This document shows, one piece after another, positions 1 to 6,350 of a stretch of 7,962 bases of DNA (its first letter is position 1; every line of letters starts with the position of its first letter). The notes under the pieces are model-generated. The model was not told the DNA's origin. It saw only the letters and a list, made by a program, of their open reading frames with translations, and searched no databases. A program made the translations under genes and the position numbers. Origin of the DNA: Planctomycetota bacterium (GTDB lineage: Bacteria; Planctomycetota; Planctomycetia; Planctomycetales; Planctomycetaceae); the NCBI GenBank assembly GCA_023429275.1, contig JAEYWB010000339.1, forward strand, positions 1 to 7,962, in the 5' to 3' direction.

Positions 1-1
1 C

Positions 2-1723
2 TCGCACCCTCGCATCCAGTTTCTGAACGACGACGACGACCTCACGACCGGGGGCCTGATCCCGCGGTACGGCCTGACGGAAGGCCTGCGGATGCACGAG
101 ATGCACCGCATCATGCGGAATGCGGTCGAGTCGTTCGCGAGCGCGATCCCCGAGCATCTCCCCGAGTCGTTCCTCGCCGAGGAGGATCTGCCGCGACTGT
201 CGCAGGCGATCCGGAACATTCACCTTCCGACGAAGGTTGAGGACTACGAAGGGGGACGGCATCGCGTCCTGTTCGACGACCTGTTCGAGTTCCAGGTCGG
301 CCTCGCCCTTCGCCGGCGGGCGTGGCACCGGGGACAGTCGGCGCCGGTCATTCCGGTGACGGCGAAGATCGACGCCCGCATCCGCCGGCTCTTTCCGTTC
401 CGGCTGACGGCGGGGCAGGATGCCGCGATCCGCGACGTCACCGAGGACCTCGCGCGGGGCCGGGCGATGCACCGGCTCGTCCAGGCGGACGTCGGCGCCG
501 GAAAGACCGTGATCGCCGTCTACGCGATGCTGGCCGCGGTCGCCGCGGGACGGCAGTGCGTCCTGATGGCGCCGACCGAACTGCTCGCCTCGCAGCACTG
601 GGAGACAGTCGACCGCATCCTCGCTCACAGCCGCGTCGAACGGGGGCTCCTCACGGGGCGGCTCGGGGCGGCAGACCGGCGGGACGTCCTCGAACGGATC
701 CGCTCGGGAAAGCTGCAGATGGTGATCGGGACGCAGGCGGTCATCCAGGAAGGCGTCACGTTCGCCGACCTGGGCCTTGCCGTTATCGACGAACAGCACA
801 AGTTCGGCGTCGCGCAGCGGTCCCGGTTCACGAATGCGGCGGAGAACCTCGCGCCGCATGTCCTCGTCATGACCGCGACGCCGATTCCGCGAAGCCTCTG
901 CCTGACGCAGTTCGGCGATCTCGACCTGACCGTCGTCAGCGACCTCCCGCCGGGCCGACAGCGCGTCGTCACGAGCCGGCTTCCCGGCCCCGCGCCGCTC
1001 GCGAAGGCCTGGACCTTCCTGCGGCAGCAGCTGCAGTCGGGACGGCAACTCTACGTCGTCTGCCCCAAGGGCGGCTCGGGGGGGGACACCGGCGAAGGCT
1101 CCGAAGGAGGTCCAGAGGACGACGGGAGCGCGGAGCGGACGTTCGTCGATCTTCAGAAAGGAGAGCTGAAGGATTTTCGACTCGGCATGGTTCACGGTCG
1201 CATGGACCGCGACCGTCGGCAGGAGACGATGGAGGCGTTCCGTCACGGCGATCTCGACGTGCTCGTCTCGACGACGGTCATCGAGGTCGGCGTCGACGTC
1301 CCGAACGCGACGCTGATGATGATCCTTCAGGCGGAGCGGTTCGGCCTTTCGCAGCTCCATCAACTCCGGGGACGCGTCGCCCGCGGCAAGTACCAGGGCT
1401 ACTGCTTCCTGCAGTCCGCTGCGGACTCGCCGGAGGCCTCGGCCCGCCTCGCGGCATTGGAGCAGACAGCGGACGGGTTCAAGATTGCCGAGGCCGACTT
1501 CGAGCTTCGCGGGCCGGGCGACGTCCTGGGAACTCGGCAACATGGCGAGCTGCCCCTCAAGGTGGCCGACCTCGTCCGGGATCGAGAGGTTCTCGCAGAG
1601 GCGCGGGAGTCTGCGTTCCAGCTCGTGGAGAGCGGCCGCATCGATGCCCCGGAGTTCGCGCCGCTGAAGCTGAGGGTCCTGGACCGCTTCGGCAAGCTGA
1701 TGGATCTGCCGCGCAGCGGTTGA
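2..1723 (+). CDS. recG: ATP-dependent DNA helicase RecG, 5'-truncated by window edge
   Basis: RecG is a superfamily 2 helicase that regresses stalled replication forks and migrates Holliday junctions in the cytoplasm. The reading frame is open from base 2, so the gene begins outside the window; the first ATG at base 92 is internal, because the codons before it encode the conserved PRYGLTEGL stretch just upstream of the helicase core. Visible motifs in order are Walker A DVGAGKT (about 488-508), DEQH box (788-799), TATP motif III (872-883), HGRMD motif IV, STTVIEVGVDVPN motif V (from 1268) and the motif VI region QLRGRVARG (1361-1387). The RecG-specific C-terminal region (FELRGPGDVLGTRQHG) follows. 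About 573 residues are present of a family length near 690, so much of the N-terminal wedge/OB region is missing. Two oddities are a Gly/Asp/Glu-rich loop between motifs III and IV, encoded over a run of eight G, and Ala in place of the usual second Gly in RGRVGRG. The family assignment is secure. Confidence 0.96.
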   Translation, partial: SHPRIQFLNDDDDLTTGGLIPRYGLTEGLRMHEMHRIMRNAVESFASAIPEHLPESFLAEEDLPRLSQAIRNIHLPTKVEDYEGGRHRVLFDDLFEFQVGLALRRRAWHRGQSAPVIPVTAKIDARIRRLFPFRLTAGQDAAIRDVTEDLARGRAMHRLVQADVGAGKTVIAVYAMLAAVAAGRQCVLMAPTELLASQHWETVDRILAHSRVERGLLTGRLGAADRRDVLERIRSGKLQMVIGTQAVIQEGVTFADLGLAVIDEQHKFGVAQRSRFTNAAENLAPHVLVMTATPIPRSLCLTQFGDLDLTVVSDLPPGRQRVVTSRLPGPAPLAKAWTFLRQQLQSGRQLYVVCPKGGSGGDTGEGSEGGPEDDGSAERTFVDLQKGELKDFRLGMVHGRMDRDRRQETMEAFRHGDLDVLVSTTVIEVGVDVPNATLMMILQAERFGLSQLHQLRGRVARGKYQGYCFLQSAADSPEASARLAALEQTADGFKIAEADFELRGPGDVLGTRQHGELPLKVADLVRDREVLAEARESAFQLVESGRIDAPEFAPLKLRVLDRFGKLMDLPRSG

Positions 1724-1860
1724 GTGGGGCGAAGATCGCTCGCCGGCCTCGGCCGCCTCGGTCGTCGCCGGATCTCGTGGCATCAATCTTGCACCCGTCG
1801 CTGGCTCGCCACGTCTGCTGACGGGTTCCACGATTCACCTCACTGTGACAGGAGAGAGCC
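1724..1860. other. Intergenic region between recG and the small Lys/Gly-zipper gene
   Basis: This 137-base gap contains no credible gene. Just after the recG stop, GGCGA (1728-1732) and TCGCC (1740-1744) could form a short stem with a 7-base loop, but no T-tract follows, so a terminator call is not supported. The second half holds a sigma-54-type promoter match (1778-1793) and a clear Shine-Dalgarno sequence. Together these suggest that the small downstream gene has its own regulated promoter instead of relying on recG transcription. Confidence 0.6.
1778..1793 (+). promoter_or_regulatory. Candidate sigma-54 (RpoN) -24/-12 promoter
   Basis: The sequence reads TGGCATCAATCTTGCA. The sigma-54 consensus is TGGCACG-N4-TTGCW. 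Here TGGCA (1778-1782) and TTGCA (1789-1793) both match, and exactly ten bases lie between the invariant GG (1779-1780) and GC (1791-1792). Only the two least conserved positions of the -24 element differ (TC instead of CG). Transcription would start near 1803-1804, giving a leader of roughly 57 bases to the ATG at 1861. If real, expression needs RpoN plus an AAA+ enhancer-binding activator. No activator gene or obvious upstream activator site is visible in the window. Confidence 0.6.
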
Positions 1861-2208
1861 ATGGCCAAGGCCAAAGCGAAATCGGGTCGATCCGGAGCGT
1901 CCAAGGGGAAGTCGACGAAGAGCGGAATGGCGATGGTTGGCGGCGCCGCCGCCGGAGCGGCCGCAGGAGCTCTGCTAGGCCCGGTCGGAGCAGCGATCGG
2001 GGCGGTCGCAGGTGGTATTGCCGGGGCCACCGCGGGCGACCGGTCGCTTCCGTCCCTGCCCGGCCTGGGCGGACGCACGTCCGCCAAAGGGGCGTCGAAG
2101 GCGAAGGCCGCTTCGAAGAAGACCACCTCGAAGAAACCCGCGGCTTCCAAGAAGGCTCCGGCGAAGCGGGCCAGGGCCGCAAAGGCGAAGTCACGAACCG
2201 GCAGGTAG
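1861..2208 (+). CDS. Small Lys/Ala-rich protein with central glycine zipper
   Basis: I do not recognise a named family for this 115-residue protein. It has three parts: a basic Lys/Ser/Gly N-terminus (1-21), a hydrophobic Ala/Gly segment (22-59) and a basic tail (about 72-115) of repeated AK, SKK and KKA units. In the middle segment glycines fall every fourth residue in two registers, 28-32-36-40 and 43-47-51-55-59, separated by Pro41-Val42. That is the pattern of a two-helix glycine-zipper hairpin able to sit in a membrane or oligomerise. The tail resembles the disordered C-termini of histone H1-like and HupB-type bacterial proteins, so nucleic-acid or polyanion binding is plausible but inferred. 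The start is supported by AGGAG at 1850-1854, six bases before the ATG. It is preceded by a sigma-54-like promoter and its 3' end converges on the radical SAM gene. There is no signal peptide. Codon use looks native to the window. Confidence 0.8.
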   Translation: MAKAKAKSGRSGASKGKSTKSGMAMVGGAAAGAAAGALLGPVGAAIGAVAGGIAGATAGDRSLPSLPGLGGRTSAKGASKAKAASKKTTSKKPAASKKAPAKRARAAKAKSRTGR

Positions 2209-2226
2209 CCGCGGCAACCGGGTTGC
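2209..2226. terminator. Possible weak hairpin between convergent genes
   Basis: GCAAC (2214-2218) and GTTGC (2222-2226) form a perfect 5-bp inverted repeat around a 3-base CGG loop, placed exactly between the stop codons of two convergent genes (2206-2208 on plus, 2226-2228 on minus). There is no T-tract on either strand, so intrinsic termination would be weak. Position is the main argument for a bidirectional terminator. Confidence 0.25.
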
Positions 2227-3197
2227 TATCCGCGTCGGCACGCACAGTCCATCGGCGGGAGAACCCGCTGCGTCAGGTTCATCTGCCGCAGCCGCTCCGC
2301 GCGGAGTGGGCGACAGAGCGGACACGGAGCGAAGCGCTCCATGTCCCACAGATCCATGAAGACCCGGCCGCGACCCTGGCGGCGCGTTGACTCAAGTCCT
2401 CCCTCAAGCACAGTTTCCATCGAGGCCAGGGCCGGCGGCTCAAAATCCCCTTCGGGAGCGAGCTGTTCGAGAACGCCGTTCCCTCCCCGCGTCGGAATGA
2501 CCGAGCAGCACTCGACTCCCAGCGAGAAGGCGTAGTCGATCGACCGGAGCGCCCAGTCGACCCCCTCCTGTTCCGACAGAAAGGGAGGGCGGAGCAGGAT
2601 GAACGCCCTCACGTCGATGTCGTTGTCCCTGAGGAACCGGACGGCTGAAGAAAAATCGTCGAGCGTCATCCCCTTGTTGAGCGCGGGCAGAACCTCCGGA
2701 TGGATCGTCTCCAGGCCGAGTGCGACTTCGAGCCTCGCCGGACGGATCCGGTCGCGGAACTCGACCACGCGCGGCGTGCAGAGCTTCGGATGGTTCTCGA
2801 CAATGACGCGATCGAAGGGACGGACCCGGTCGGCGATCGCGGCGTGATCTTCGAACTGAATCGCCCTCGCGTCGAAGAAGTTGCCGCTGTTGTAGAGCTT
2901 GATCTGACGAGGCCGACCCGGCCCGGCCGAAAGGCTTTCGAGTGCAAATGCGATCTGGCGGGGAATGCTCCCCGCCGGGACCGACTCGACCGTGGTGTTC
3001 TTCCACAGGTCGCACATCAGGCAGCGGAAGGGACACTCACGGTTCGTCAAAAAGAGTGTCGCGACCTCCACGACCTCCCCCGTCGCGGAACACTCCGGTT
3101 CGACGAGGAAGGCGTAGGGGCGATCGGGATCGACAGCGTTGCGCGGAGGCCGGGCGCGAAGGATCTCCGCGTCCGTGAAGTGTCGAGGGATTCGCAC
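2226..3197 (-). CDS. Radical SAM protein, possibly related to archaeosine-type RaSEA/COG1244 enzymes
   Basis: This 323-residue protein carries the radical SAM 4Fe-4S motif C55-x3-C59-x2-C62 (ECPFRCLMCDLW), which reductively cleaves S-adenosylmethionine to start radical chemistry. Supporting barrel features are the KLYNSGNFFD stretch (about 100-109), VIVENHP (131-137), LEVALGLET (156-164) and FILLRPPF (199-206). The tail adds four further cysteines, C292-x2-C295 and C318-x-C320, which could bind zinc or an auxiliary cluster. The overall look (NRECPFRCLMC near residue 55, short length, cysteine-bearing C-terminus) recalls the Fe-S oxidoreductase family that includes archaeal RaSEA, but I cannot confirm this and the substrate is unknown. 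The start is GTG (3195-3197), because the frame has no ATG before the cluster motif. The Shine-Dalgarno sequence is weak (GGCGG). It lies 36 bases downstream of the hydrolase gene, so co-transcription or coupling is likely. Radical SAM membership is secure; the subfamily is not. Confidence 0.88.
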   Translation of the reverse strand: MRIPRHFTDAEILRARPPRNAVDPDRPYAFLVEPECSATGEVVEVATLFLTNRECPFRCLMCDLWKNTTVESVPAGSIPRQIAFALESLSAGPGRPRQIKLYNSGNFFDARAIQFEDHAAIADRVRPFDRVIVENHPKLCTPRVVEFRDRIRPARLEVALGLETIHPEVLPALNKGMTLDDFSSAVRFLRDNDIDVRAFILLRPPFLSEQEGVDWALRSIDYAFSLGVECCSVIPTRGGNGVLEQLAPEGDFEPPALASMETVLEGGLESTRRQGRGRVFMDLWDMERFAPCPLCRPLRAERLRQMNLTQRVLPPMDCACRRG

Positions 3198-3233
3198 GAT
3201 CCGCCGCGAAACGCTTTCGAAGGGCCAGGAACG

Positions 3234-4097
3234 TTATGCAACGCCGTTCTTCGCGAACCAGTCGAGCATCTTCTGCCAGGCGTCCTTCGCTTCCTTCTCG
3301 CGGTAGCTCGGCCGGTAGTCGGCGTTGAAGCCATGCGGCGTGTTGGGGTACAGCTCGATCTCGGACGGCTTCTTCGCGGCCTTCAGCGCGGCCCGCATCT
3401 TCTCGACCGTGTCGTTCGGGATCCCCATGTCGGCGCCGCCGTAGAGTCCGAGGACCGGGGCATTCAACTCGCCAGCGATGTCGAGCGGGTGCTTCGGGTG
3501 GAGTTCATCCGCCTGGCCGACAAGCCGGCCGTACCACGCCACGCCCGCCTTGAGGTCCTTGCGGTGGGCCGAATAGAGCCACACGATCCGTCCACCCCAG
3601 CAGAAGCCGGTCACGCCGAGCCTGGAGGTGTCGCCGTCGCCGCTCTTCTTCGCCCAGTCGACCGTGGCGTCGAGGTCGGACATCACCTGCTCGTCCGGAA
3701 CCTTCGAGACCACCTTGGCGATGATCTCCTGGATGTCGGTGAGGTTCGAGACATCTCCCTGCCGGGCGTAGAGAGCCGGGGCGACAGCGAGGTAACCCTT
3801 CTTCGCGAGGCGGCGGCAGAGGTCCTTGATGTGCTCGTGGACGCCGAAGATCTCCTGGACGACGAGGACCACCGGGAAGGGCCCCTTCTTGTCCGGCTGG
3901 GCGCGATAGGCGGGGATCACGCCATCCTTCACGGTGACCTTCACCTCACCCTGAACGAGACCTTCGGAATCGGTCGTGATGGTTTCCGCCGAGACCGGCG
4001 TGACGGCGGCGGCAAAGCCGGCAGCGAGCGAGGTGACGACGAAGCTGCGGCGCGAGACGTCGAACCTGGGCTGAAGGGCGACAAGATCCTGCGACAT
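3234..4097 (-). CDS. Dienelactone hydrolase family protein, Tat-exported
   Basis: This is a 287-residue alpha/beta hydrolase of the dienelactone hydrolase family, whose classical member (EC 3.1.1.45) opens dienelactone to maleylacetate in chloroaromatic breakdown. The family triad is visible: nucleophile Cys166 in GFCWGG (164-169), Asp223 in GGADMGIP and His255 in PHGF, with the conserved Glu82 in QEIFG. The N-terminus has a twin-arginine signal, SRRSFVV (15-21), then a hydrophobic stretch and a likely cleavage after Ala37 (PVSA/ET), so the enzyme is probably folded in the cytoplasm and exported by Tat. Classical catabolic members are cytosolic and shorter; exported versions are common in environmental bacteria and their true substrates are mostly unknown. 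No aromatic-degradation genes lie nearby, so no pathway should be assigned. The ATG at 4097 has GAGGAA (4106-4111) about eight bases upstream. The next gene on this strand begins 36 bases downstream. Confidence 0.92.
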   Translation of the reverse strand: MSQDLVALQPRFDVSRRSFVVTSLAAGFAAAVTPVSAETITTDSEGLVQGEVKVTVKDGVIPAYRAQPDKKGPFPVVLVVQEIFGVHEHIKDLCRRLAKKGYLAVAPALYARQGDVSNLTDIQEIIAKVVSKVPDEQVMSDLDATVDWAKKSGDGDTSRLGVTGFCWGGRIVWLYSAHRKDLKAGVAWYGRLVGQADELHPKHPLDIAGELNAPVLGLYGGADMGIPNDTVEKMRAALKAAKKPSEIELYPNTPHGFNADYRPSYREKEAKDAWQKMLDWFAKNGVA

Positions 4098-4218
4098 GCG
4101 ATCGGTTCCTCAGAAGGCGGGACGAAGGCTGAATCCGGGGCCTGGATGGTACCGCGTGCCGGGCGAGGGGAGAACGGACACAGTCGCCATCTCGATCCGC
4201 GCGATGACGACTGAGCGA
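4098..4218 (-). other. Gap between ABC-NHL gene and hydrolase gene
   Basis: These 121 bases separate two genes on the same strand. I see no ORF with a plausible start and Shine-Dalgarno sequence. There is an inverted repeat AGTCGC (4182-4187) / GCGACT (4215-4220) with a loop of 27 bases, which is too open and lacks a T-tract, so it is not called a terminator. No recognisable promoter is seen, but the length leaves room for one in front of the hydrolase gene. Confidence 0.4.
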
Positions 4219-5121
4219 CTAGGGGGTCAGCTCGACGATCCGCCGGTTCCCGGTGTCCGCGACCGCAATCCGCCCCCGCGAATCGACCGCCAGCCCCCAG
4301 GGGGTCCAGAACTGGCCGTTCGATCGCCCCTCGCGGCCGTAACGCCCCGCGAGCTTCCCTTCGAGATCGAGCTTCGTCACCCGGCAGCCTCCGTACTCGA
4401 CGACATAGAGATGCTCGTCCGGCCCGACGGAGATGTTGTACGGATAGCGGAGGTCGGCGGTCGACGCGTCGGCGAGGACGCGGACGAACTTCCCTTCGTC
4501 CGTGAACTGCTGCACGCGGTTGTTGATCGCGTCCGCCACGTACACGAACCCTTTGTGCCAGGCGACGCCGCTCGGCCGCTGCATCTCCCCCGGCTCCGTC
4601 CCCAGGCCGCCGAACATCAGGACCGGCGTCCCATCGGCCGTGAATTTCTGAACGCGGTCGGTCCCACCGTACTCGGCGACGTAGAGGAATCCCCTGGGGT
4701 CCTGCGTCACGGCAACGGGGAACTCGAACTCGCCGAGCCCGGTTCCGCGCGTTCCGACCGCCTTCGTGAAGTTTCCTTCCGCGTCGAAGAAGACGATCCG
4801 GTGATAGTGCGTGTCCGCAACGACCATCCCGCCGTCGAGCAGCACCCGGATCCCTTCCGGCCGGCCGATCTTGTAGTCCGGCATCCACCAGACCTTCTCG
4901 AGCTCGCCGTCGGGCTGGTAGCGGATGACGCGGCCGATGTCGTCGAGCACGAGCAACTCGTCGGCCGGGCCGTAGACCATTCCGCGCGGAGCGGGGAACC
5001 GCGCGGGCTCGAGCGGCATCTTGAGCGTGCGAACCGTCTTGAACTCGAGCGGATCATCGACCGATCGTCCGCAGCCCGGGAATCCGAGGAGCACCGCAAT
5101 GAGGAGCGCAACGGTCCGCAA
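4219..5121 (-). other. NHL-propeller module (possible separate lipoprotein within the fusion)
   Basis: This marks the C-terminal module of the fusion. If it were translated alone, the only well-placed start is a TTG at 5119-5121, giving the lipoprotein-like N-terminus LRTVALLIAVLLGFPGC. The bases upstream of that TTG lack a purine-rich Shine-Dalgarno sequence, which argues against independent initiation. Blade motifs such as LYVAEYGGTDRVQKF and IAVADTGNRRIVEL match the NHL consensus (G-[VI]-x-V-D, then [LI]-[YV]-V-[AV]-D/E, then R-[IV]-x-x-[FL]). NHL propellers usually bind proteins, peptides or carbohydrates; a few are lyases. I see no evidence of catalysis here. Confidence 0.4.
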
Positions 5122-6045
5122 CGCGACCCGCAGGCCCGGAACGATTTCCGGACCGGCCGAGCGGACGAACGCCAACCGGCGGATATCGTGTTCCGGATTG
5201 TGCAGCATGACCTCGCTGTGACTGCCGACGAATCTCGCCGACTCTACGACCGCCGCCCCGTCCTCCGCTGGAACGATTTCCAGCAGTTCGGGCCGAACGG
5301 ACCGGGTCTCTCCCGCTGGCAGCTTCCAGCGAAGGCCGTCCTCCGGCTCGAACCAGTTCAGCGCTCCGAGGTAGGCCCCGAGCTCCGCACTCGGAGGGTT
5401 GGAATACAGGTGACGGACCGGGCCGGTCCAGGCGACCTTTCCCTCCCTGAGGCAGACCGCCAGTTCTCCCATTCGCAGTGCGACTTCCGGTGAATGGGTC
5501 GTGAAGACGAGCGAGGAGTTGCTCTCGGCGATCTCGCGGCGGACGACCTCCCAGAACGTCGGGAGCCGGGCGGGGTCGACGTGGTCGAGCGGCTCGTCCA
5601 TGACGGCGACCGCGGGCCGGGCCGCCAGAACCCGCGCGACGCTGAGCCGGGCCCGCTCGCCGAGCGACAGGTCGTGTGGCAGCCGCCGTTCGAGCGGCAC
5701 GAGGTCGAAGTCCGCCATCAGCCGCTCGATCCGTTCCCGCTCGGCGGCCCCGGCGGTCACGACCGCATCCAGATGTTCGCGAACGGTCAGGAACGGCCAC
5801 AGTCCGTGGTCGGACGGTGACCAGAAGAGAGGGAGCATCGCCCCCATCGGCTTCCGGAACACGACCCGGCCGCCTGGCCGTTCGAGGTCGACCAGGACGT
5901 TCAGCAGGCTCGTCTTCCCCGCTCCGGAGTACCCGAGGATGACGGTCGTCCCCGGATCGATCGCCAGCGAAATGTTGTCCAGCCGGGCACGGCCTCCATG
6001 TCCCGGCAGGGTGACGTGCTCGAGGGACCAGAGGGGGACGGGCAT
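4219..6045 (-). CDS. ABC-type ATPase fused through a TM/lipobox segment to a six-bladed NHL propeller
   Basis: With the ATG at 6045 this encodes 608 residues. Residues 1-235 are an ABC nucleotide-binding domain: Walker A GYSGAGKT (38-45), signature LSLGE (126-130, replacing LSGGQ), Walker B VAVMDEP (146-152), D-loop DHVDP (154-158) and switch His184 in TTHS. The Q-loop position reads SPSDHGLWPF, with Ser78 where Gln is expected. Residues about 240-310 look like a TOBE-type regulatory domain. Then comes a hydrophobic stretch (about 307-321) ending in GFPGCG, a weak lipobox with Cys325. Residues 345-608 contain six NHL repeats, at about 350, 395, 440, 488, 533 and 580, enough for a closed propeller. 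The simplest topology is a cytoplasmic ATPase, one membrane pass and an outer propeller. No permease gene is adjacent. The frame continues upstream to a GTG at 6180, but those 45 residues look non-conserved and MPVPLWSLEHV is a typical ABC start. No strong Shine-Dalgarno sequence precedes 6045, so the start is moderately certain. The alternative of two same-frame cistrons is discussed in the findings. Confidence 0.85.
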   Translation of the reverse strand: MPVPLWSLEHVTLPGHGGRARLDNISLAIDPGTTVILGYSGAGKTSLLNVLVDLERPGGRVVFRKPMGAMLPLFWSPSDHGLWPFLTVREHLDAVVTAGAAERERIERLMADFDLVPLERRLPHDLSLGERARLSVARVLAARPAVAVMDEPLDHVDPARLPTFWEVVRREIAESNSSLVFTTHSPEVALRMGELAVCLREGKVAWTGPVRHLYSNPPSAELGAYLGALNWFEPEDGLRWKLPAGETRSVRPELLEIVPAEDGAAVVESARFVGSHSEVMLHNPEHDIRRLAFVRSAGPEIVPGLRVALRTVALLIAVLLGFPGCGRSVDDPLEFKTVRTLKMPLEPARFPAPRGMVYGPADELLVLDDIGRVIRYQPDGELEKVWWMPDYKIGRPEGIRVLLDGGMVVADTHYHRIVFFDAEGNFTKAVGTRGTGLGEFEFPVAVTQDPRGFLYVAEYGGTDRVQKFTADGTPVLMFGGLGTEPGEMQRPSGVAWHKGFVYVADAINNRVQQFTDEGKFVRVLADASTADLRYPYNISVGPDEHLYVVEYGGCRVTKLDLEGKLAGRYGREGRSNGQFWTPWGLAVDSRGRIAVADTGNRRIVELTP

Positions 6046-6194
6046 CGAGCGCAGACGGGTTAACAGGAGTGCCGAGGAACGAACCACTTCATGATAACGC
6101 GGGACAGATCCGCCCGCCGGTCTCGACGCCGGAGTTCTTGCTGTGCGCCCGAACCAACTGTCCGCCCAAGCTCGCTGCACCGGCCGAACATGGC

Positions 6195-6208
6195 GAATTC
6201 GGAAATTC
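6195..6208. promoter_or_regulatory. Perfect 5-bp inverted repeat, candidate operator
   Basis: GAATT (6195-6199) and AATTC (6204-6208) are exact inverted copies around CGGA. The dyad extends imperfectly to GCG/CGC if one base is bulged. It lies about 150 bases from each flanking start codon in the divergent promoter region. A site of this size arises by chance fairly often, so the call is tentative. Confidence 0.2.
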
Positions 6209-6343
6209 CGCGATCTCCGGTTCCATCTTTGCGTTGTTCCGGCCTCCGCAGTTCAGCAGACAGAGAGGTTGTCCCTTTCACGCGATCCTTTTGACACCGC
6301 GTGAATGCGGCTCTCGCTGACCCGGATTGGAACTCTGTCCCTC

Positions 6344-6350
6344 GGGGAGA
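6344..6350 (+). promoter_or_regulatory. Shine-Dalgarno site that decides the start of the SnoaL-like gene
   Basis: GGGGAGA lies six bases before the ATG at 6357. It favours this ATG over the in-frame TTG at 6327, and the resulting protein then begins directly with an export-type N-terminus (MNTRFYVWSGLLVATL). Confidence 0.7.

Noticed and set aside
1728..1744. Hairpin after recG as an intrinsic terminator
   Set aside because: It has only a 5-bp stem, a 7-base loop and no T-tract.
322..1821. A 499-codon frame overlapping recG on the same strand
   Set aside because: The translation is Arg/Gly/Pro-rich with no motif, while the overlapping frame encodes every RecG motif.
3205..3228. Second sigma-54-like match before the radical SAM gene (TGGCCC...AAGC on the minus strand)
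   Set aside because: The GG-to-GC spacing is right, but the -12 element reads AAGC instead of TTGC, and the implied start would leave almost no leader before the GTG.
3234..4097. Chloroaromatic degradation pathway based on the dienelactone hydrolase
   Set aside because: No other catabolic genes are present, and the Tat-exported form of this family generally has unknown substrates.
2700..4214. A 504-codon plus-strand open frame
   Set aside because: It lies antisense to the radical SAM and hydrolase genes, both of which have clear catalytic motifs. Its translation shows no motif and spans their intergenic gap; long antisense frames are common in G+C-rich DNA.
4182..4220. Inverted repeat after the ABC-NHL stop as a terminator
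   Set aside because: The stem is six bases, the loop is long and there is no T-tract.
3941..4888. A 315-codon minus-strand frame overlapping the end of the ABC-NHL gene
   Set aside because: It is out of frame with the NHL repeats and the hydrolase, and consists of Arg-rich low-complexity sequence.
4096..5493. A 465-codon plus-strand open frame
   Set aside because: It is antisense to the ABC-NHL gene, has an Arg/Asp/Pro-biased composition typical of shadow frames, and no recognisable domain.
6046..6180. N-terminal extension of the ABC-NHL protein to a GTG at 6180
   Set aside because: The 45 extra residues carry no ABC features, and the ATG at 6045 gives a typical ABC N-terminus. I kept the shorter form, though neither start has a strong Shine-Dalgarno sequence.
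6060..6281. A 73-codon minus-strand frame in the divergent region
   Set aside because: It has a GTG start, no clear Shine-Dalgarno sequence, no motif and mixed composition. It probably reflects chance.
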